64,000 nucleotides of DNA from Crenobacter oryzisoli (GTDB taxonomy: Bacteria > Pseudomonadota > Gammaproteobacteria > Burkholderiales > Chromobacteriaceae): positions 1 through 64,000 of the forward strand of contig NZ_JAUEDK010000016.1 of NCBI RefSeq assembly GCF_030385785.1, in the 5' to 3' direction. Made by a program: the position numbers and the translations under genes. Below, in pieces: positions 43,727 through 58,152 of the stretch (the stretch's first letter is position 1; each line of letters starts with the position of its first letter). The notes beneath the pieces are model-generated. The model was given only the letters and a program-made list of their open reading frames with translations, searched no databases and had not been told where the DNA came from.

Positions 43727-44500
43727 TCATGGCGCCGTGGCGTCATGCGGGTAATCGGTAGGGCGGTCTTCGACCACGGCGACGGTGACGCCGTCCAGCG
43801 CGGTCTTGGGCACGATCAGCCGGCCGCGCGGGCTGGCGATCAGCGCACAGGGCTCGCACACGCCGGCGACGCCGACGTTCTGCTGCACCCAGTCGGATGG
43901 CTCGCCCGTCCAACCGCGCGCGGCGACGTCGGCCCGGGCGATCACGCGCAAGGGCAGGCCGTGGCGTTCGCAGAAAGCAAGCAGGCCGATCTCGTCGGCC
44001 TTGAGGTCGATGGTCGCGACCTCCCGCACCTCGGCCAGGGTTCGATCGCCCAGCGCGGCTTTCACCGCGCGTTCGATGTCGTCCACCGGCTTGCCGCGTC
44101 GACAGCCGAGGCCGAGCGTCAGCGGTTTCATCGCCTCGGTGGCAGTGGTGACGGCCGGGATCGCACCGGTGAGCCGCGCGACCTCGTAGGCGAGCGCGTT
44201 GGCGCCGCCCTCGTGGCCGGACAGCAGTGGGATGGCGAAGCGCGCTGCCTCGTCGAGCACCACCAGCGCCGGGTCGGTGTACTTGCTCGCCGGCAGGCCG
44301 TCGAGGTAGCGCACCGCGATACCGCTCGCCATCACCACCACCCAGCGGCAGTGCTGATGGAACGCGCGGCGGAACTGTTCGCGCGGGCTGTCGCCGGGTG
44401 TCAGCCACGGCCGGTACAGCGTGGCGCCCAGCGCCTCGGCCAAGCTTTGGCCGAGCGGCAGGGCGTCTTCGCGCACCAGCCAGACGGCGGTCTCGTTCAC
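43727..44500 (-). CDS. cbiG: cobalt-precorrin-5A hydrolase
   Basis: Opens the ring-A lactone of cobalt-precorrin-5A, releasing acetaldehyde; a marker of the anaerobic pathway. 257 residues from GTG 44500, which overlaps the cobM stop (GTGA). ASGIAVRYLDGLPASKYTDP, VLDEAARFAIPLLSGHEGGA and the C-terminal domain VTTATEAMKPLTLGLGCRRG and GRLIVPKTALDGVTVAVVED are CbiG features. Confidence 0.93.
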   Translation of the reverse strand: MNETAVWLVREDALPLGQSLAEALGATLYRPWLTPGDSPREQFRRAFHQHCRWVVVMASGIAVRYLDGLPASKYTDPALVVLDEAARFAIPLLSGHEGGANALAYEVARLTGAIPAVTTATEAMKPLTLGLGCRRGKPVDDIERAVKAALGDRTLAEVREVATIDLKADEIGLLAFCERHGLPLRVIARADVAARGWTGEPSDWVQQNVGVAGVCEPCALIASPRGRLIVPKTALDGVTVAVVEDRPTDYPHDATAP

Positions 44501-45309
44501 GCGCCGTTCTCCACAGTCTTCTTGCGCTTGCTTGGGCGCGGCGTCTTGCGGTCGGTGCCGTCGCGGAAAATGTGGGTGAAGCCGGCCGCGTACAGGCTCG
44601 ACTCCACGCCGCCTTCGCGCGACAGCGCGTGGCCGACCAGCAGCAAGGTCGTCAGCAGCCAGTCCTTCTGCTTCACCTCGCTCATCAGCTTGGAGAGTGT
44701 ACTGCGGTGGATCGCCTGGTCGGGCCAGCTGGCGCGACGCACCAGCGCCACCGGCGTGTCGGCCGGGTAGTGCAGCAGCAGGTCGGCGATGGTCTGTTTC
44801 AGCCGCTGGCCGGACAGGAAGATGCACATCGTCGCCTGGTGTTCGGCGAAGCGCGCGATCGACTCCAGCTCCGGCACCGCCGAGGCGCGGCCGGACACGC
44901 GGGTCAGGATGATCGATTGCGACACCGCAGGGCGGGTCAGCTCGCTGCCAAGCGCGGCGGCGGCGGCGGTGAACGAGGACACGCCAGGGACGATCTCGTA
45001 CTCGATGTCGAGCGCTTCGAGCCGGCGCATCTGCTCGGCGGTGGCGCCGTAGATGGCCGGGTCGCCCGAATGCAGCCGCACCACATCCTTGTCCTCCGCT
45101 TGGGCGCGGCGGTACAGCGCCTCCTGCTCGTCGAGCGACAGCTCGGCGGTGTCGAAGATTTCGGCGTCGGCGCGGCAGTGCTGCAGCATCTCGGCCGGCA
45201 CCAGCGAGCCGGCGTACAGAACCATAGTCACGGCGCCCAAGAGGCGGCTGCCGCGCAGCGTGATCAGGTCGGCGGCGCCGGGGCCGGCGCCGATGAAATA
45301 GACTCTCAT
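44497..45309 (-). CDS. cobM: precorrin-4 C11-methyltransferase
   Basis: 270 residues from ATG 45309. MRVYFIGAGPGAADLITLRG, YAGSLVPAEML, VVRLHSGDPAIYGATAEQM and VPGVSSFTAAAAALGSELT are diagnostic of CobM/CbiF. The C-terminus carries a Lys/Arg tail (SKRKKTVENGA). ATGA overlap with cobI upstream and GTGA overlap with cbiG downstream. Confidence 0.95.
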   Translation of the reverse strand: MRVYFIGAGPGAADLITLRGSRLLGAVTMVLYAGSLVPAEMLQHCRADAEIFDTAELSLDEQEALYRRAQAEDKDVVRLHSGDPAIYGATAEQMRRLEALDIEYEIVPGVSSFTAAAAALGSELTRPAVSQSIILTRVSGRASAVPELESIARFAEHQATMCIFLSGQRLKQTIADLLLHYPADTPVALVRRASWPDQAIHRSTLSKLMSEVKQKDWLLTTLLLVGHALSREGGVESSLYAAGFTHIFRDGTDRKTPRPSKRKKTVENGA

Positions 45310-46034
45310 GGGTGACGTTGCTCCCGGGCGGTTTTGCGGATCAGCATGGTGGCGAGGTAGCCGCTGGCGTCGGCGGTGAGCTGGCTCACGTCGTCGCACA
45401 GCACTTCGCCGGGCAGGCCGATACGGCGCGCGAACGCGCAGTGGCGGGCGATGCCCATCTCGGCCAGCAGCCCGAGCACGTCCGGCAGCCGTGCGCCGAT
45501 CTTCATCAGCACCACGATGTCGTGGCCCTCGATGTCGGCGCGCAACTCGGCCATATCGTCCGGGCAGGGCAGGATCAGGATGCGTTCCTTGCCTTCGCCC
45601 AACGGCCAGGACAGCGCCGACGCGGTGGCGGCGAAGCTGGTCACGCCGGGGAAGGTGGTATGGGCGAGATCCGGCAGCTTGTCGCGTAGCGCGGCGAGCA
45701 GGTAGCCGTAAGTCGAATAGGTCATCGAGTCGCCGATGGTCAGGTAGGCGACGTTGCGCCCCGCCGACAGCTCGGCGGCGACCGCTTCGGCCAGCTCGCC
45801 GTAGTGGCTCGACAGCACACTGCGGTCCGGGTCCATCTGGAACTCGATCTCGCGGAATTTCTCGTCGGGAATGGCGAGGCCGGCCAGGCACTGCCGCGCG
45901 ACAGAGACCTCGCTGCCACGGGCTCGCGGCAGGTAGATCAGGTCGGTGCGCTGCAGCGCTTCCAGCGCCGCGACCGGGATCAGCCCGGCAGGGCCCGGCC
46001 CGACGCCGACGCCGGTGAAGTGTCCGAGACTCAT
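45306..46034 (-). CDS. cobI: precorrin-2 C20-methyltransferase
   Basis: 242 residues. GVGVGPGPAGLIPVAALEAL, YLTIGDSMTYSTYGYLLAAL, FPGVTSFAATASALSWPLGE and VVLMKIGARLP define CobI/CbiL. Works on precorrin-2 or its cobalt form. Overlaps cbiD upstream and cobM downstream by 4 bp each. Confidence 0.95.
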   Translation of the reverse strand: MSLGHFTGVGVGPGPAGLIPVAALEALQRTDLIYLPRARGSEVSVARQCLAGLAIPDEKFREIEFQMDPDRSVLSSHYGELAEAVAAELSAGRNVAYLTIGDSMTYSTYGYLLAALRDKLPDLAHTTFPGVTSFAATASALSWPLGEGKERILILPCPDDMAELRADIEGHDIVVLMKIGARLPDVLGLLAEMGIARHCAFARRIGLPGEVLCDDVSQLTADASGYLATMLIRKTAREQRHP

Positions 46035-47191
46035 GCCGCTTCTCCGGTTGTTGCACTGGTGGCTTCGCCGAGCGGGGTGCCGTCCATGCTGAACAGGCGC
46101 ACCGCCACGCGGTCGACGCTCGGCACCTTGGGCGCCATCAGAACGGCGACGCGGCGCTCGATTTCCATCCAGTAGCCGCGCGCGTCGGCCTGGGGTTTCA
46201 TGATTTGCACTACGTTTTCCACGGTATTGGCTTTCTCAATCTGGTCGACGAGGTTGGCAGCAAAGCCCATCTCGGCGGCCACAGCGGCGACCGATCCCAT
46301 CGCCATGCCGCTCTTGCTGGAGTGGGTGTCCCACACGCCGTCGAGCAGCTTGGCGATCTTGCCGGGGTGACCCAGCACCCACAGCGTGCCCAGCCGCGCC
46401 TGTTGTTCTTCCAGCGTCGCCTGCGCGTAGTCGAGCGACACGCCGACGAAGTTGGCGATCTGCACTACTTCCTTCTTTTCCAGGTGCAGCGTGTCGGCGG
46501 CGTAGCCACGACCGATCTTGCCCGGGGTGAAGGCGATGGCCTTGGGCCTGTGGCCCAGCGCCACGCGGATGTAAACCTCGATCGACGCCATCCACGCCGC
46601 CAGCGACATCGGCTCGACGATGCCGCTGGTGCCGAGGATCGAGATGCCGCCGACGATGCCGAGCATCGGGTTGAAGGTACGCTTGGCGATCTTGTCGCCG
46701 TCGACGCAGCCGATGGCTAGATCGAAGCCGGGGTTGGCTCCACCAGCCAGCACCTCGTCGACCGCCCACTGCATCATCTGACGCGGCACCGGGTTGATCG
46801 CTGGCTCTCCGGGCGGGATGCGCAGGCCCGGCTGGGTGACCATGCCGACGCCGGGCGCGGCGATGAAGCGCAGCGCGCCGCTACCGTTCACCGACACCTC
46901 GGCGAAGATCGTCGCGCCGTCGGTGTTGTCCGGGTCGTCGCCGCTGTACTTCAGCACCTCGGCGCGTACCACGCCGCTTTCCAACCGCTCGACCTTTTCC
47001 ACCGGCACCACCAGGTAGTAGTCCGGATCGGGCAGGCTCACCTCCACCTCGTTGACCGTTTCGCCCGTCACCAGCAGCGTCAGCGCCGCCTTCACCGCCG
47101 CGGTGGCGCAGCTGCCGGTGGTGCGGCCGCGGCGCAGACCGTTTGGGGCCGGCGTGGCGAGGTCGTAGGGGCGACGGACTGACTCGCTCAT
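46031..47191 (-). CDS. cbiD: cobalt-precorrin-5B C1-methyltransferase
   Basis: 386 residues from ATG 47191. Signature [20 protein letters not shown] near the N-terminus, [20 protein letters not shown], and [14 protein letters not shown] are those of CbiD, the C1 methylase of the anaerobic route (replacing CobF). [20 protein letters not shown] is also conserved. ATGA overlaps on both sides. Confidence 0.96.
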   Translation of the reverse strand: MSESVRRPYDLATPAPNGLRRGRTTGSCATAAVKAALTLLVTGETVNEVEVSLPDPDYYLVVPVEKVERLESGVVRAEVLKYSGDDPDNTDGATIFAEVSVNGSGALRFIAAPGVGMVTQPGLRIPPGEPAINPVPRQMMQWAVDEVLAGGANPGFDLAIGCVDGDKIAKRTFNPMLGIVGGISILGTSGIVEPMSLAAWMASIEVYIRVALGHRPKAIAFTPGKIGRGYAADTLHLEKKEVVQIANFVGVSLDYAQATLEEQQARLGTLWVLGHPGKIAKLLDGVWDTHSSKSGMAMGSVAAVAAEMGFAANLVDQIEKANTVENVVQIMKPQADARGYWMEIERRVAVLMAPKVPSVDRVAVRLFSMDGTPLGEATSATTGEAA

Positions 47192-48765
47192 CGCGCTGCT
47201 TGCTGTTCCTGGTTTTCGCGGTATACGCGGTCGATCGCGGCGATCATCATCGCGTTGACCGCCGAGGCCGCCCACGGCGAGCCGCCGCGCGTGCCGCGGT
47301 TGGTGATGCGCGGCACCTGCATCAGGCGGGCCAGCTCTTCCTTGCACTCGCGCGTGCCGACGAAGCCGACCGGCAGGCCGACCACCAGCTGCGGGCGCCA
47401 GCCGTGCTCGCGCACCAGCCGTACCACCTCCATGATCGCAGTCGGCGCGTCGCCGATCGCCACCACCACGTCGTTGCCGAACTTCTGCCAGGCGCGGCGG
47501 ATGCCGGCGGCCGAGCGGGTGATGCCGTGCGTTTCGGCCAGCAGGTGGGTTTCCTTGTCGTGCACGCCGCACCAGGTCTCCACGCCCAGCTGATCGAGCA
47601 CCGCGCGCTTCAGACCGGTCTGCACCATGGTGACGTCGGCGACGATGCGGCGGCAGCGCAGCAGCGCGCGAATGCCGGTCTCGACCGCCCCCGGCGAGAA
47701 GACCAGGTCGTCGACGATGTCGAAGTCGCCGCTGGTATGCACCAGGCGCTTCAACACGATCTGGTGGTCGGTCGGCACGTCGGACCAGTCGCGTCCCTCG
47801 TCGATGATGCGCATGCTCTCGGCTTCGATCGGGTGCGGCACGTAGGGCGGCCAGACATCGAGCGGCGCCGGCGCGGCGTCGCTGCGGCCGAGCAGCCCGC
47901 GCACCAGGCCGTGGTGGCCCTGCTGCGGCGTGCCGACCTGTTCTTCGAAGCCGACGATTTGTACCCGGTACTTGCACAGCGCGCAGTTCATCGCGGCGCG
48001 GCCCTCGACGCCTTCCTGCGCGCGTTCCAGGAACACGTCGGCGACGTGCGGGTGCACGCCCAGGTAAGGCGCCGGCAGCACCTCGATTTCCGGGTGGCGC
48101 GCGGCGAGGTCGTCGACGGCGCCGTAGATGCGTTTCACCAGCACGCCGTCGAACAGGAAGTAGGGCACCACCACGATGCGCTTGTGGCCCAACAGCGCGG
48201 CGGCGCGTAGGCCGTCGGCCACCAGCGGCTTGGCGGTGCCGGAATAGCAGACGAAGGAGGTGCCGAAGCCCATGCCTTCTTCGAGCATGCGCGTCAGCTT
48301 GGAAATCTCGGAATTCGCGTCCGGGTCCGAGGTGCCGCGCCCGACCACCACCAGGCAGGTGTCGGCGCGCGACACGGTGTGGGCCGATTGGCCCTCGGCC
48401 TCGATAATGCGCTGGCGGCACAGCTCCAGCAGCTTCGGATGCAGGTCCATCGCCGCGCCGAAGTGGAACTCGGTATCGGGGTGGGCGCGCTGCAAGGCCA
48501 ACAGCTCGCTCGGCATGTCGTTCTTGGCGTGGGTGGCGGCGAGCAGCACGCCCGGCACCATCACCACTTTCTTCGCGCCGGCTTCGATCACAGTGTCAAC
48601 GGCCTGATCGATGGTCGGCGTGGCGAACTCCAAGAAGCCATGCTCGACGGTGCGGCCGCCGGCGCGTTCGCGCAGCAGCTCGACCAGTGCCATGAATTCG
48701 TTGACCCCGTCCGGGTCGCGGCTGCCGTGGCCGGCCAGCACGATGGCGTAGTCGTTGGTGCTCAT
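47188..48765 (-). CDS. cbiX: fused sirohydrochlorin cobaltochelatase / precorrin-8X methylmutase (CbiX-CbiC)
   Basis: 525 residues from ATG 48765. Residues 1-130 and about 135-285 are two CbiX repeats ([40 protein letters not shown]) with the chelatase His in AGHGSR and THAKND. The CbiX part ends with MNCALCKYR (about 258-266), the MxCxxC motif by which long CbiX proteins hold a [4Fe-4S] cluster. From about 310 to the end is the methylmutase: [69 protein letters not shown]. Early cobalt insertion and a late rearrangement are joined in one protein. Confidence 0.94.
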   Translation of the reverse strand: MSTNDYAIVLAGHGSRDPDGVNEFMALVELLRERAGGRTVEHGFLEFATPTIDQAVDTVIEAGAKKVVMVPGVLLAATHAKNDMPSELLALQRAHPDTEFHFGAAMDLHPKLLELCRQRIIEAEGQSAHTVSRADTCLVVVGRGTSDPDANSEISKLTRMLEEGMGFGTSFVCYSGTAKPLVADGLRAAALLGHKRIVVVPYFLFDGVLVKRIYGAVDDLAARHPEIEVLPAPYLGVHPHVADVFLERAQEGVEGRAAMNCALCKYRVQIVGFEEQVGTPQQGHHGLVRGLLGRSDAAPAPLDVWPPYVPHPIEAESMRIIDEGRDWSDVPTDHQIVLKRLVHTSGDFDIVDDLVFSPGAVETGIRALLRCRRIVADVTMVQTGLKRAVLDQLGVETWCGVHDKETHLLAETHGITRSAAGIRRAWQKFGNDVVVAIGDAPTAIMEVVRLVREHGWRPQLVVGLPVGFVGTRECKEELARLMQVPRITNRGTRGGSPWAASAVNAMMIAAIDRVYRENQEQQAAR

Positions 48766-49463
48766 TTGTGGGTCGGCTCGATCTGGCTGTCCATCGGGTC
48801 TAGCGTGCGGATCAGCATGATGCTCATGTCCGAGAAACGCTGGTCGGCGCATTCGGCCAAGCTACCGTGCCATTCGGCGTCGCCACGGGTCAGGTTTTCC
48901 CAGACCTCCACGCGGTGCTCGGCCGGGATGCCGTTTTCCAGCAGGTAGGCGGCGATGTGCCAGGGCATGAACGAACGCGCCTCATCCCACGGGCAGGGGA
49001 TCACGATGGCGTTGCGTTGGTCCTGCAGCACGTGCACCAGGTGACGCTTGAACGGGGTCAGGTCGCCGCGGCGGTGGAAGGTGACGAAGGTGGTTTCGTC
49101 GAAGCACACCTTGGCGCGCGAGGCCAGGATTTGCGCCGACGAAATGCCCGGGATGGTGTCCACCGGGTGGCCGCAGGCGCGCTCGACACGTTCTAGGTAC
49201 TGGAAGCCACTGAAGTGGATGTCACCCATGAACACCACCACGCACTTTTTGCCGGCATGGTGGCGCTCGGCAACAATGTCCAGCTGGGCGACCTGGTCGC
49301 GGTAGCCCATCTGGATCACCTCGGCGGTGTCCGGGATCAGCGAGCGCACCACGTCGATCACCGCGTTGAAGCCGGCCACTACGTCGGCCTCGCGGATCAG
49401 TTGGGCCGAGCGTTGCGGCAGGTAGCCGATGTCGCCGGGGCCGGCGCCGATGCAGACAATCAT
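48762..49463 (-). CDS. cbiE: precorrin-6Y C5-methyltransferase subunit (CbiE)
   Basis: 233 residues. [39 protein letters not shown] and [20 protein letters not shown] are CbiE/N-terminal CobL features. Its partner domain CbiT (C15 methylation and decarboxylation), which follows CbiE in CobL or sits beside it, is not found here: the gene overlaps cobA and cbiX-cbiC by 4 bp with no room for it. Confidence 0.9.
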   Translation of the reverse strand: MIVCIGAGPGDIGYLPQRSAQLIREADVVAGFNAVIDVVRSLIPDTAEVIQMGYRDQVAQLDIVAERHHAGKKCVVVFMGDIHFSGFQYLERVERACGHPVDTIPGISSAQILASRAKVCFDETTFVTFHRRGDLTPFKRHLVHVLQDQRNAIVIPCPWDEARSFMPWHIAAYLLENGIPAEHRVEVWENLTRGDAEWHGSLAECADQRFSDMSIMLIRTLDPMDSQIEPTHK

Positions 49464-50215
49464 GCGAATTCCTTTTCAATAGTTTGGCCACGCGCCGGCA
49501 GGCGGGAGAGGTCCACGGTCGGGCCGACCACTACCAGCGCCGGGCTGCCGAGGCCGGCAGCGGCGACATCGGCGGCGAGCGTCGCCAGTGTGCCGACCAC
49601 CTCGCGCTGTTCCGGGCGGGTGCCGTACTGGATCGCCGCCGCCGGGGTGTCGGCCGGCAGGCCCTGTTGCAATTGTTCGGTGATGAGGCCGAGCCGGCTC
49701 ATCCCCATGTAGATCACCAGCGTCATGCCGCTCTTCGCCAGCGCGGCCCAGTCGGGCTCGTCGCCCTGATGGGTGTGGCCCGACACGAAGGTGACGCCGT
49801 GTACGTGGTCGCGGTGGGTGAGCGGGATGCCGAGCGTGGCCGGTACCGCGAGGCCCGCGGTGATGCCGTTGACCACCTCGACCGCTATGCCGGCCGCCAG
49901 CAGCGCCTGCATTTCCTCGCCGCCGCGGCCGAACACGAAGGGATCTCCCCCTTTGACGCGAGCGACGCAGCGGCCGGCGCGCGCTTCGGTGAGCAATCGG
50001 GCCTCGATGTCGGCCTGCGCCACCGACGCACAGCCGCCGCGCTTGCCGACGCGGACCACTTCGGCATGCTTGGGCACGAACTGTAGCACCTCATCGTTGG
50101 CGAGATCGTCGATCAGCACCACGTCGGCGAGGCCGAGTCGGCGCACCGCCTTCAGCGTCAACAGCTCCACGTCGCCTGGGCCGGCGCCGATCAGGTAAAC
50201 CTTGCCTGGTTTCAT
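49460..50215 (-). CDS. cobA: uroporphyrinogen-III C-methyltransferase
   Basis: Makes precorrin-2 from uroporphyrinogen III, the entry to corrins and sirohaem. 251 residues from ATG 50215. [46 protein letters not shown] and [14 protein letters not shown] are SUMT signatures. Single domain (not a CysG fusion), as expected for a B12-dedicated copy. Confidence 0.95.
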   Translation of the reverse strand: MKPGKVYLIGAGPGDVELLTLKAVRRLGLADVVLIDDLANDEVLQFVPKHAEVVRVGKRGGCASVAQADIEARLLTEARAGRCVARVKGGDPFVFGRGGEEMQALLAAGIAVEVVNGITAGLAVPATLGIPLTHRDHVHGVTFVSGHTHQGDEPDWAALAKSGMTLVIYMGMSRLGLITEQLQQGLPADTPAAAIQYGTRPEQREVVGTLATLAADVAAAGLGSPALVVVGPTVDLSRLPARGQTIEKEFA

Positions 50216-52136
50216 TGCGGTAGCCTTTCGCGGATGGTCAGCGACAGCTGCTCGCCGGTGAGTTGGTCGAGCGGCAGGTAGTCCGCCATCAGCGCCTGCG
50301 CCAGTTCGCGCGCGCGGCCGAGCTTGACGAAGCCTTCCTCGGTGTCGAGCACCAGCGCTGGCGTGCCGAGGCCGGCAATGCCTTCGGCCAAGGTCAGCGA
50401 CTCGCGCCACGGGTCGGCATGGGTGTCGAGCGCGATATTGGCGCGTCCGTCGGAGAGCAGCACCAACAATGGTGTCAGTTCGGACTGTTTCGCCAGCGTC
50501 TGTACCGCCAGCTGAAGCGCGTGGGCGAGCGGGGTGCGCCCACCGGTGGGTAGCTCGCGCAAGGCCAATTCGGCCTGTTCGACCTGGCGGGTCGGAGCCA
50601 GCACCAACTCGGCGCCCTCGGCGCGGAAGGCGATTACTGCCACTTGGTCGCGACGCTGGTAGGCGTCCTGCAGCAGGCCGAGCACGCAGGATTTCACCAG
50701 CTCCATGCGGCGGCGTGCCGCCATGGAGCCGGACGCGTCCACCACCAGCAGCACCAGGTTGCCCTCGCGGCCGGCGCGCACTTTCTCGTGCAGGTCGGCG
50801 CGGGTGACGCTGAAGTCGTTCGGGTTGCGCAGCATCGCGTGGCGCAGCGTGGCGTCCACCGCCAGTTGGCTCGGTGCTTCGTTCTTTATTGCGCCGACGG
50901 CATGGCCGCGCCGCGCGCCGCTGACGCTGCTGCGCCGGCCGCTGGCCTCGTGCGCCGTGAGCGCCGTTACCTCAATTCGGCCAATCTCGGCGGCCGGGCC
51001 GGCGGCGAATACCTGCAACTGATCCGCCGCGTGGCTGGGCTGTTCGTTGTCGTCATTTGCAGCATCGGTTTCGCTCGGATTGCTCTCGGCATCGCCTTGG
51101 CCGAATTCGCTTTGCGGCGGCGGAGGTGGTGGCGACGCCTGGCGTGTCAGCTCGTCGAGCTTGTCTCGGTCGAGGCCGGGCTGCTCGAACGGCTTTTTGC
51201 GGCGCCGGTGCGGCAGCACCAGCTCGGCCGCATCGCGCACGTCCTCGGCCGTGACGGTATCGCGGCCGGCCAGCGCGGCGATCGCTCGTGCCGCCTTGTG
51301 CATCACGATGTCGGCGCGAAGGCTGGCTACCTCGAACTCGCAGCACAGCTCGCTGATGAAGGACAGCAGCGAGTCGGGCAGGGCAACGCCGGCGATATTG
51401 TCCTGTGCGGCGTGGATCGTCGCGCGCAGCGCGTCGGTGTCGGCCTGCCAGGTGGCGATGAAGCCCGCCGGGTCGGCCTCGAACGCCAGGCGGCGGCGTA
51501 CCACCTCGGTGCGCACCACTGGGTCGCGCGGCGCACTGACTTCCACCATCAGGCCGAAGCGGTCGAGCAACTGCGGGCGCAGCTCGCCTTCTTCCAGGTT
51601 CATCGTACCGAGCAGGGTGATGCGCGCCGGGTGGCTGATCGCCAGGCCCTCGCGTTCCACCGTGTTGCGGCCCATCGCCGACACGTCCAGCAGCACGTCC
51701 ACCAGGTGGTCGGCCAGCAGGTTCACCTCGTCGATGTACAGCAGTCCACGGTGTGCGGCGGCCAAGAGACCGGGCTGGAACGCCTTCTTGCCGTCCTTCA
51801 GCGCGCGCTCGAAGTCGAGGCTGCCGAGTACGCGGTCCTCGGTAGCGCCGAGCGGCAGGTTGACGAACGGCACGGGCGAATGGCGGTGCTCGGCGCTGCC
51901 GCTCTGGCAGGCTTCGCATTCGGTCAACGGCGCGTCCGGGGCGCAGTTGAAGGCGCAGCCGGCGACGCGCTCGATTGGCGGCAGCACGTCGGTCAGGCCG
52001 CGCGCGGCGGTGCTCTTGGCCGTGCCCTTATCACCGCGGATCAGCACACCGCCCAGGGTCGGGTCGATCGCGCACAGCAGCAGCGCGCGCTTCAGTTGTT
52101 CCTGGCCGACGATGGCGGCGAAGGGGTAGTTGTGTC

Positions 52137-52140
<4 letters not shown>
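50212..52140 (-). CDS. fused ChlI-ChlD-type chelatase subunit for CobN
   Basis: 642 residues from ATG 52140. Residues 1-330 are the AAA+ motor: [20 protein letters not shown], Walker [11 protein letters not shown] (35-44), LYIDEVNLL (Walker B) and [21 protein letters not shown] proline/acid-rich linker ([20 protein letters not shown]) leads to a von Willebrand A domain with the MIDAS motif [14 protein letters not shown], then [10 protein letters not shown]. It is the Mg-chelatase I/D type used with CobN in place of CobS/CobT. ATGA overlap with the cobN end and cobA start. Confidence 0.93.
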
Positions 52141-56284
<4,144 letters not shown>

Positions 56285-56288
<4 letters not shown>

Positions 56289-56614
56289 GCTTCACCCTCC
56301 GGTTCTACATCGCCGATACCGAGCTTGTGGAAGATCAGCGGTTCGACCGGACAACCGTCACGCAGATGTTCGGGCACGATGCGCCGGATAGCGTCGGCGT
56401 CGACCTTGCGGTACCAGACACCGTCCGGATACACGGCGAGAATCGGCCCTTCCTTGCAGACCGCGAAGCAGTGGGTGCGGGTGCGCTTGGCGCGCAGGCC
56501 TTCGCAGGCGTCGATGGTCTGGCCGAGTACCTTGAACATTTCTTCGGCTTCGACGCCGTTCTCGGTGCAGCGCGGTCCGGTGCACATCAGCACGTGTTTG
56601 TAATGGAGTCTCAT
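56285..56614 (-). CDS. thioredoxin-like [2Fe-2S] ferredoxin of the cobalamin cluster
   Basis: 109 residues from ATG 56614 (a longer frame upstream overlaps nothing but is not conserved). Cysteines C11, C16, C49 and C53 (CTGPRC ... CFAVC) have the spacing of thioredoxin-like [2Fe-2S] proteins; similar proteins (CbiW) occur in other cobalamin clusters. It shares a 4-bp overlap with cobN and may supply electrons for corrin or CbiX Fe-S chemistry. Confidence 0.85.
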
Positions 56615-56681
56615 GGCATTTGCCGTAGGTTGACGACGCGCGGCCCGGAAAGTCGCATGCAGGGCGCCTCGTCCGGATATC

Positions 56682-57737
56682 TCAATGGCCGTCGGCCAGG
56701 GTGTCGTAGCGCTTCCATTTGTAGATGGCCGCCGAAACCACCCAGCTTGCCACGAAAAGCGCGATGACAATGTAACCAAAATGAGCCAGGTTCTCGTTCA
56801 GGGTCGCGACGATGTCCCAGATTCCACCGGCCAGCTCGAACTTCCGGGCAATCAGGCCGAGCGCTTCCAGCCCGCCGATCACGACGGCGATTACGACTGA
56901 CACCAGGGTGATGGTCAGGTTGTACCAGAGCTTGCGTACCGGCTTGACGAAGGCCCAGCCGTAGGCACCAACCATCAACATGCTGTCCAGCGTGTCGACC
57001 AGCGACATGCCGGCGGCGAACAGGACGGGCAGCGCCAGAATGTGCCACACCGGCACGATGTCGACCGAGTGCGTGGCCGACAGGGCGAACAGGCCGACCT
57101 CGGTGGCGGTGTCAAAACCCAGGCCAAACAAAAAGCCGATCGGAAACATGTGCCAGCTCTTGGTGACGAGTCGGAATAGCGGCCGCAACAGGCGGGCGAG
57201 CAGGCCGCGGTTGCCAAGAAGGATATCGAGCTGTTCCTCGCTGACGGGCGTGCCGCGCTGCATAAGCCGGAAATTGCGCCACACCCCACGCAGCACGTTC
57301 ATGTTGTAGAGCGCGATGACCAGCAGAAACAGCGCGGAAACCCCGGTGCCGATCAGGCTACCGGTCTCGCTGAACGACTTCATTTGACCCTGCAAGGTGG
57401 CCGTGGCGAACAGGATGACCACGACGCCGATCAGCACGATGGTCGAGTGGCCTGCGGCGAAAAAGAAACCGACTGCGAGCGGGCGCTGGTTGTCCTGCAT
57501 CAGTTTGCGCACAGTGTTGTCGATGGCGGCGATGTGGTCGGCGTCGACGGCGTGGCGCAGGCCGAGCAGGTAGGCGAGCAGGGCGGTTCCGGCCAGCGCC
57601 GGGTGGCCGGCGAAGGCGGTCAGTGCCCAGAACCAGGCGGCCAGATTGATGCCGACCAGGAGCGCGAGCAGACCGAGTGGCACGCGGCGGGATAGCGGGC
57701 TTCGAGAAAGAGAAGACTGCAACAACGGCGAAGACAT
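56682..57737 (-). CDS. nickel/cobalt permease, NiCoT family
   Basis: 351 residues, about eight membrane helices. The NiCoT signature in helix 2, RHAVDADHIAAIDNTVRKL, contains the H-x4-DH metal motif (H62, D67, H68). LGFDTATEVGLFALSATHSV and GMSLVDTLDSMLMVGAYGW are also family motifs. It is the first gene after the cobalamin riboswitch, so cobalt uptake and B12 synthesis are switched together. Confidence 0.94.
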   Translation of the reverse strand: MSSPLLQSSLSRSPLSRRVPLGLLALLVGINLAAWFWALTAFAGHPALAGTALLAYLLGLRHAVDADHIAAIDNTVRKLMQDNQRPLAVGFFFAAGHSTIVLIGVVVILFATATLQGQMKSFSETGSLIGTGVSALFLLVIALYNMNVLRGVWRNFRLMQRGTPVSEEQLDILLGNRGLLARLLRPLFRLVTKSWHMFPIGFLFGLGFDTATEVGLFALSATHSVDIVPVWHILALPVLFAAGMSLVDTLDSMLMVGAYGWAFVKPVRKLWYNLTITLVSVVIAVVIGGLEALGLIARKFELAGGIWDIVATLNENLAHFGYIVIALFVASWVVSAAIYKWKRYDTLADGH

Positions 57738-57860
57738 AATTAGGGTGTCCTTGGAGCAGGAGCATCGCCGCGAGAGAGGACAAAACGACCGGTTTCGGTC
57801 GCTCGTTGTATCCCCCGGTGCACCCCGCCCGGTTTCAACCCACGTCGACTGAAGATGATG

Positions 57861-58005
57861 GCCGGTCTCCTGGCTCGTGCGTCATTGCCGAAGCGCGCCT
57901 TCCCGGGAAAACCCAGTGGCGTGTTTGCGCTGGCTCGTCACTTACAGTTGCGGGGGCAGCCGCGGCATCGCACCGCGTTCCCGTTTCACCCGTGAAGGGC
58001 ACCAT
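57861..58005 (-). ncRNA. cobalamin riboswitch
   Basis: On the minus strand the order is that of the class I cobalamin aptamer: GGTGCCCTTCACGGGTGAAA, GGGAACGCGGTGC, the B12 box GCCGCGGCTGCCCCCGCAAC, then TGTAAGTGACGAGC, GCCACTGGG, GGGAAGGCGC, and the end AATGACGCACGAGCCAGGAG with ACCGG. It lies 124 bp before the NiCoT start and so controls the whole operon down to cbiA at 39.1 kb, about 18.6 kb. Expected to turn expression off when B12 is plentiful. Confidence 0.95.
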
Positions 58006-58044
58006 CATGAACTGGCGCGGATGATACGTGATGACGACATGGAT

Positions 58045-58068
58045 GTGAACCGCCGGTCGGCGGTTCAC
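58045..58068 (-). terminator. hairpin after the cobD-type decarboxylase gene
   Basis: Perfect 11-bp stem GTGAACCGCCG / CGGCGGTTCAC with a 2-nt centre, between the decarboxylase stop and the riboswitch. No U-tract, so its efficiency is doubtful. Confidence 0.5.
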
Positions 58069-58152
58069 GATCTTGTGGTGGGGGTGGGGGCGATCTGGGT
58101 GGAGAAGTGCGCCGGCTTGTTGCAACCGGGCATTTTTCACCCGCTTGCGGAT

